Below, in pieces: positions 6,027 through 7,277 of a stretch of 7,277 bases of DNA. Within the stretch, counting starts at the first letter, position 1, and each line of letters starts with the position of its first letter. The DNA lies in contig JAAYCC010000032.1 in assembly GCA_012729875.1 (NCBI GenBank), forward strand, positions 1 to 7,277, read 5' to 3'. The notes below the pieces were generated by a model. That model did no database searches and was not told the DNA's origin. It saw only the letters and a program-made list of their open reading frames with translations. This DNA is from Clostridiales bacterium (GTDB lineage: Bacteria; Bacillota; Clostridia; Oscillospirales; Oscillospiraceae). The translations under genes and the position numbers were made by a program.

Positions 6027-7239
6027 TAAAGAAACCGCAAAGGGAAAAGAAAAGGAAAAGGATTTGGACGAAATCCTCGACGAAACCGCTGAAAAGGAGA
6101 AGAAAGAGCAGGCGGACAAGCCCTCTGAAAAGACTGTTGAAGAGCGGCTGCAGGAGCTCATTGAAAAGGGAAAAACAGCTGGAAAGCTCACCAGCAAAGA
6201 GCTTATGGACGTTCTGGAAAACCTCAATCTGGACGCGGAGCAGATCGACAAATTTTACGACCAGCTTGAAAACCTAGGCATAGAGACAACGGGTGACGAC
6301 TACCTTGCACCCATCGACGAGGAGGCTCTCCCCGAGCTGGAAGAGCTGGACGAGATCGAGGAAGTCACCGAAGATGAGATTGCGGACACAGAGGCGTTGG
6401 TAGACACCTTCTCCACCGACGACCCCGTCCGCATGTACCTCAAGGAGATCGGAAAGATCGCGCTTCTCACCCCCGAGGAGGAAGTGGAGCTGGCCATACG
6501 CATGTCCGAGGGCGACGAGGAGGCAAAGCGCCGTATGGCGGAGGCAAACCTGCGTCTGGTTGTCTCAATTGCAAAGCGCTATGTGGGCCGCGGAATGCTC
6601 TTCCTCGACCTCATACAGGAGGGCAACCTCGGTCTAATTAAGGCCGTCGACAAGTTCGACTATACCAAGGGCTACAAATTTTCCACCTATGCAACATGGT
6701 GGATACGTCAGGCCATCACACGCGCCATTGCCGACCAGGCTCGCACCATCCGCATACCCGTACACATGGTCGAGACCATAAACAAGGTCATCCGGGTCTC
6801 CCGTCAGCTCCTGCAGGAACTGGGACACGACCCGTCGCCGGAGGAGATCGCCGAGGAGATGGGTATGCCCGTAGAAAAGGTGCGCGATATCCTTAAGATC
6901 GCGCAGGAGCCCGTCTCTCTGGAGACGCCTATAGGCGAAGAGGAGGACAGCCACCTTGGCGACTTCATCCCCGATGAGGACGCCTCCGAGCCCAGCGAAG
7001 CGGCCTCCTATACTCTGCTGAAGGAGCAGCTTATAACTGTACTGTCCACCCTCACACCAAGGGAGGAAAAGGTTCTGCGTCTGCGCTTCGGCCTTGACGA
7101 CGGCAGGACACGCACTCTGGAGGAGGTGGGCAAGGAGTTCAACGTCACCCGTGAGCGTATCCGCCAGATAGAGGCCAAAGCCCTGCGCAAACTCCGCCAC
7201 CCCAGCAGATCAAAAAAACTGAGGGACTTTTTAAATTAA
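6010..7239 (+). CDS. rpoD: RNA polymerase primary sigma factor RpoD/SigA (sigma-70 family)
   Basis: Housekeeping sigma subunit that directs RNA polymerase to -35/-10 promoters. With the start at ATG 6010 it has 409 residues, longer than B. subtilis SigA (371). The excess is mainly a Lys/Glu-rich tail (1-45) before region 1.1 (about 46-95), plus an acidic segment (about 101-130). Region 1.2 begins at DDPVRMYLKEIG (137-148). Region 2 (about 175-250) includes LRLVVSIAKRYVGRG (181-195), LFLDLIQEGNLGLIKAVDKF (197-216) and the DNA-melting and -10 recognition helix FSTYATWWIRQAITRAI (224-240). Region 3 spans about 255-330. Region 4 ends with the -35 helix-turn-helix TLEEVGKEFNVTRERIRQIE (369-388). 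These are the signatures of a primary sigma factor, not an alternative one. Its start overlaps dnaG by 17 nt in another frame, so translational coupling is likely. A 38-nt tail follows the TAA with no clear terminator before the window ends. Confidence 0.98.
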   Translation: MAAKADKETAKGKEKEKDLDEILDETAEKEKKEQADKPSEKTVEERLQELIEKGKTAGKLTSKELMDVLENLNLDAEQIDKFYDQLENLGIETTGDDYLAPIDEEALPELEELDEIEEVTEDEIADTEALVDTFSTDDPVRMYLKEIGKIALLTPEEEVELAIRMSEGDEEAKRRMAEANLRLVVSIAKRYVGRGMLFLDLIQEGNLGLIKAVDKFDYTKGYKFSTYATWWIRQAITRAIADQARTIRIPVHMVETINKVIRVSRQLLQELGHDPSPEEIAEEMGMPVEKVRDILKIAQEPVSLETPIGEEEDSHLGDFIPDEDASEPSEAASYTLLKEQLITVLSTLTPREEKVLRLRFGLDDGRTRTLEEVGKEFNVTRERIRQIEAKALRKLRHPSRSKKLRDFLN

Positions 7240-7277
7240 CATAAAAATGCCCTGTCTTAAATATTTACAGCCCCTGC

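Noticed and set aside
5832..6251. Minus-strand open frame with a Ser/Phe-rich product opposite the dnaG-rpoD junction
   Set aside because: The low-complexity product mirrors the Lys/Glu codons of the sigma factor tail; no supporting ribosome binding site or family.
6634..7200. Long open frame on the minus strand opposite rpoD (188 codons)
   Set aside because: It lies wholly antisense to the conserved sigma regions 2-4, shows no recognisable family, and follows from the codon bias of rpoD.
7240..7277. Possible terminator after rpoD
   Set aside because: Only a 4-bp CTGT/ACAG pairing with an 11-nt loop is visible and no T-run follows before the window ends, so I make no call.
1..7277. Undescribed system, mobile element, CRISPR array or RNA gene
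   Set aside because: All six genes belong to known conserved families. No transposase, repeat array, tRNA-like or attachment-site sequence was seen, and the gaps are at most 148 nt.

Overview
The window carries six closely packed protein genes, all on the + strand, and reads as an ordinary chromosomal housekeeping segment. Four things point to a Gram-positive bacterium of class Clostridia, plausibly the Oscillospirales/ruminococcal group: strong purine-rich Shine-Dalgarno sites (GGAGG-type), a base composition that looks above 50% G+C, the gene order dgt-dnaG-rpoD, and the protein signatures (MSAQAVGGAVG in the alkyltransferase, a 409-residue primary sigma factor with a charged N-terminal tail). 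The lineage is inferred from recalled family patterns, not from a search.

Layout. Positions 3-560 hold the 3' part of an AlkA-type DNA-3-methyladenine glycosylase. It overlaps by 4 nt with an O6-alkylguanine-DNA alkyltransferase (557-1069), forming a small alkylation-repair unit. A 77-nt gap follows, with a bulged inverted repeat and a promoter with a perfect TATAAT. Next come hflX (1147-2418, TTG start) and, 2 nt later, a YigZ/IMPACT-family gene (2421-3053). The 148-nt gap at 3054-3201 has a hairpin followed by a T-run (likely terminator) and a weak promoter candidate. The rest is the DNA/RNA synthesis cluster: dgt (3202-4206), dnaG primase (4248-6026) and rpoD/sigA primary sigma factor (6010-7239). 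The rpoD start and its ribosome binding site lie inside the end of dnaG.

How the genes fit together. There are probably three transcription units: alkylated-base repair; a ribosome-associated stress pair (the ribosome-splitting GTPase HflX with an IMPACT-like protein); and a macromolecular-synthesis operon joining dNTP hydrolysis, replication priming and the housekeeping sigma factor. The third resembles the rpsU-dnaG-rpoD operon of E. coli, with dgt in first place.

I found no mobile element, CRISPR array, RNA gene or defence system, and no convincing undescribed system. The observations worth a second look are regulatory: the bulged inverted repeat over the ogt stop and the hflX -35 region, an AT-rich promoter-like patch inside dnaG upstream of rpoD, the tight hflX-yigZ coupling, and a few residue substitutions at conserved sites.
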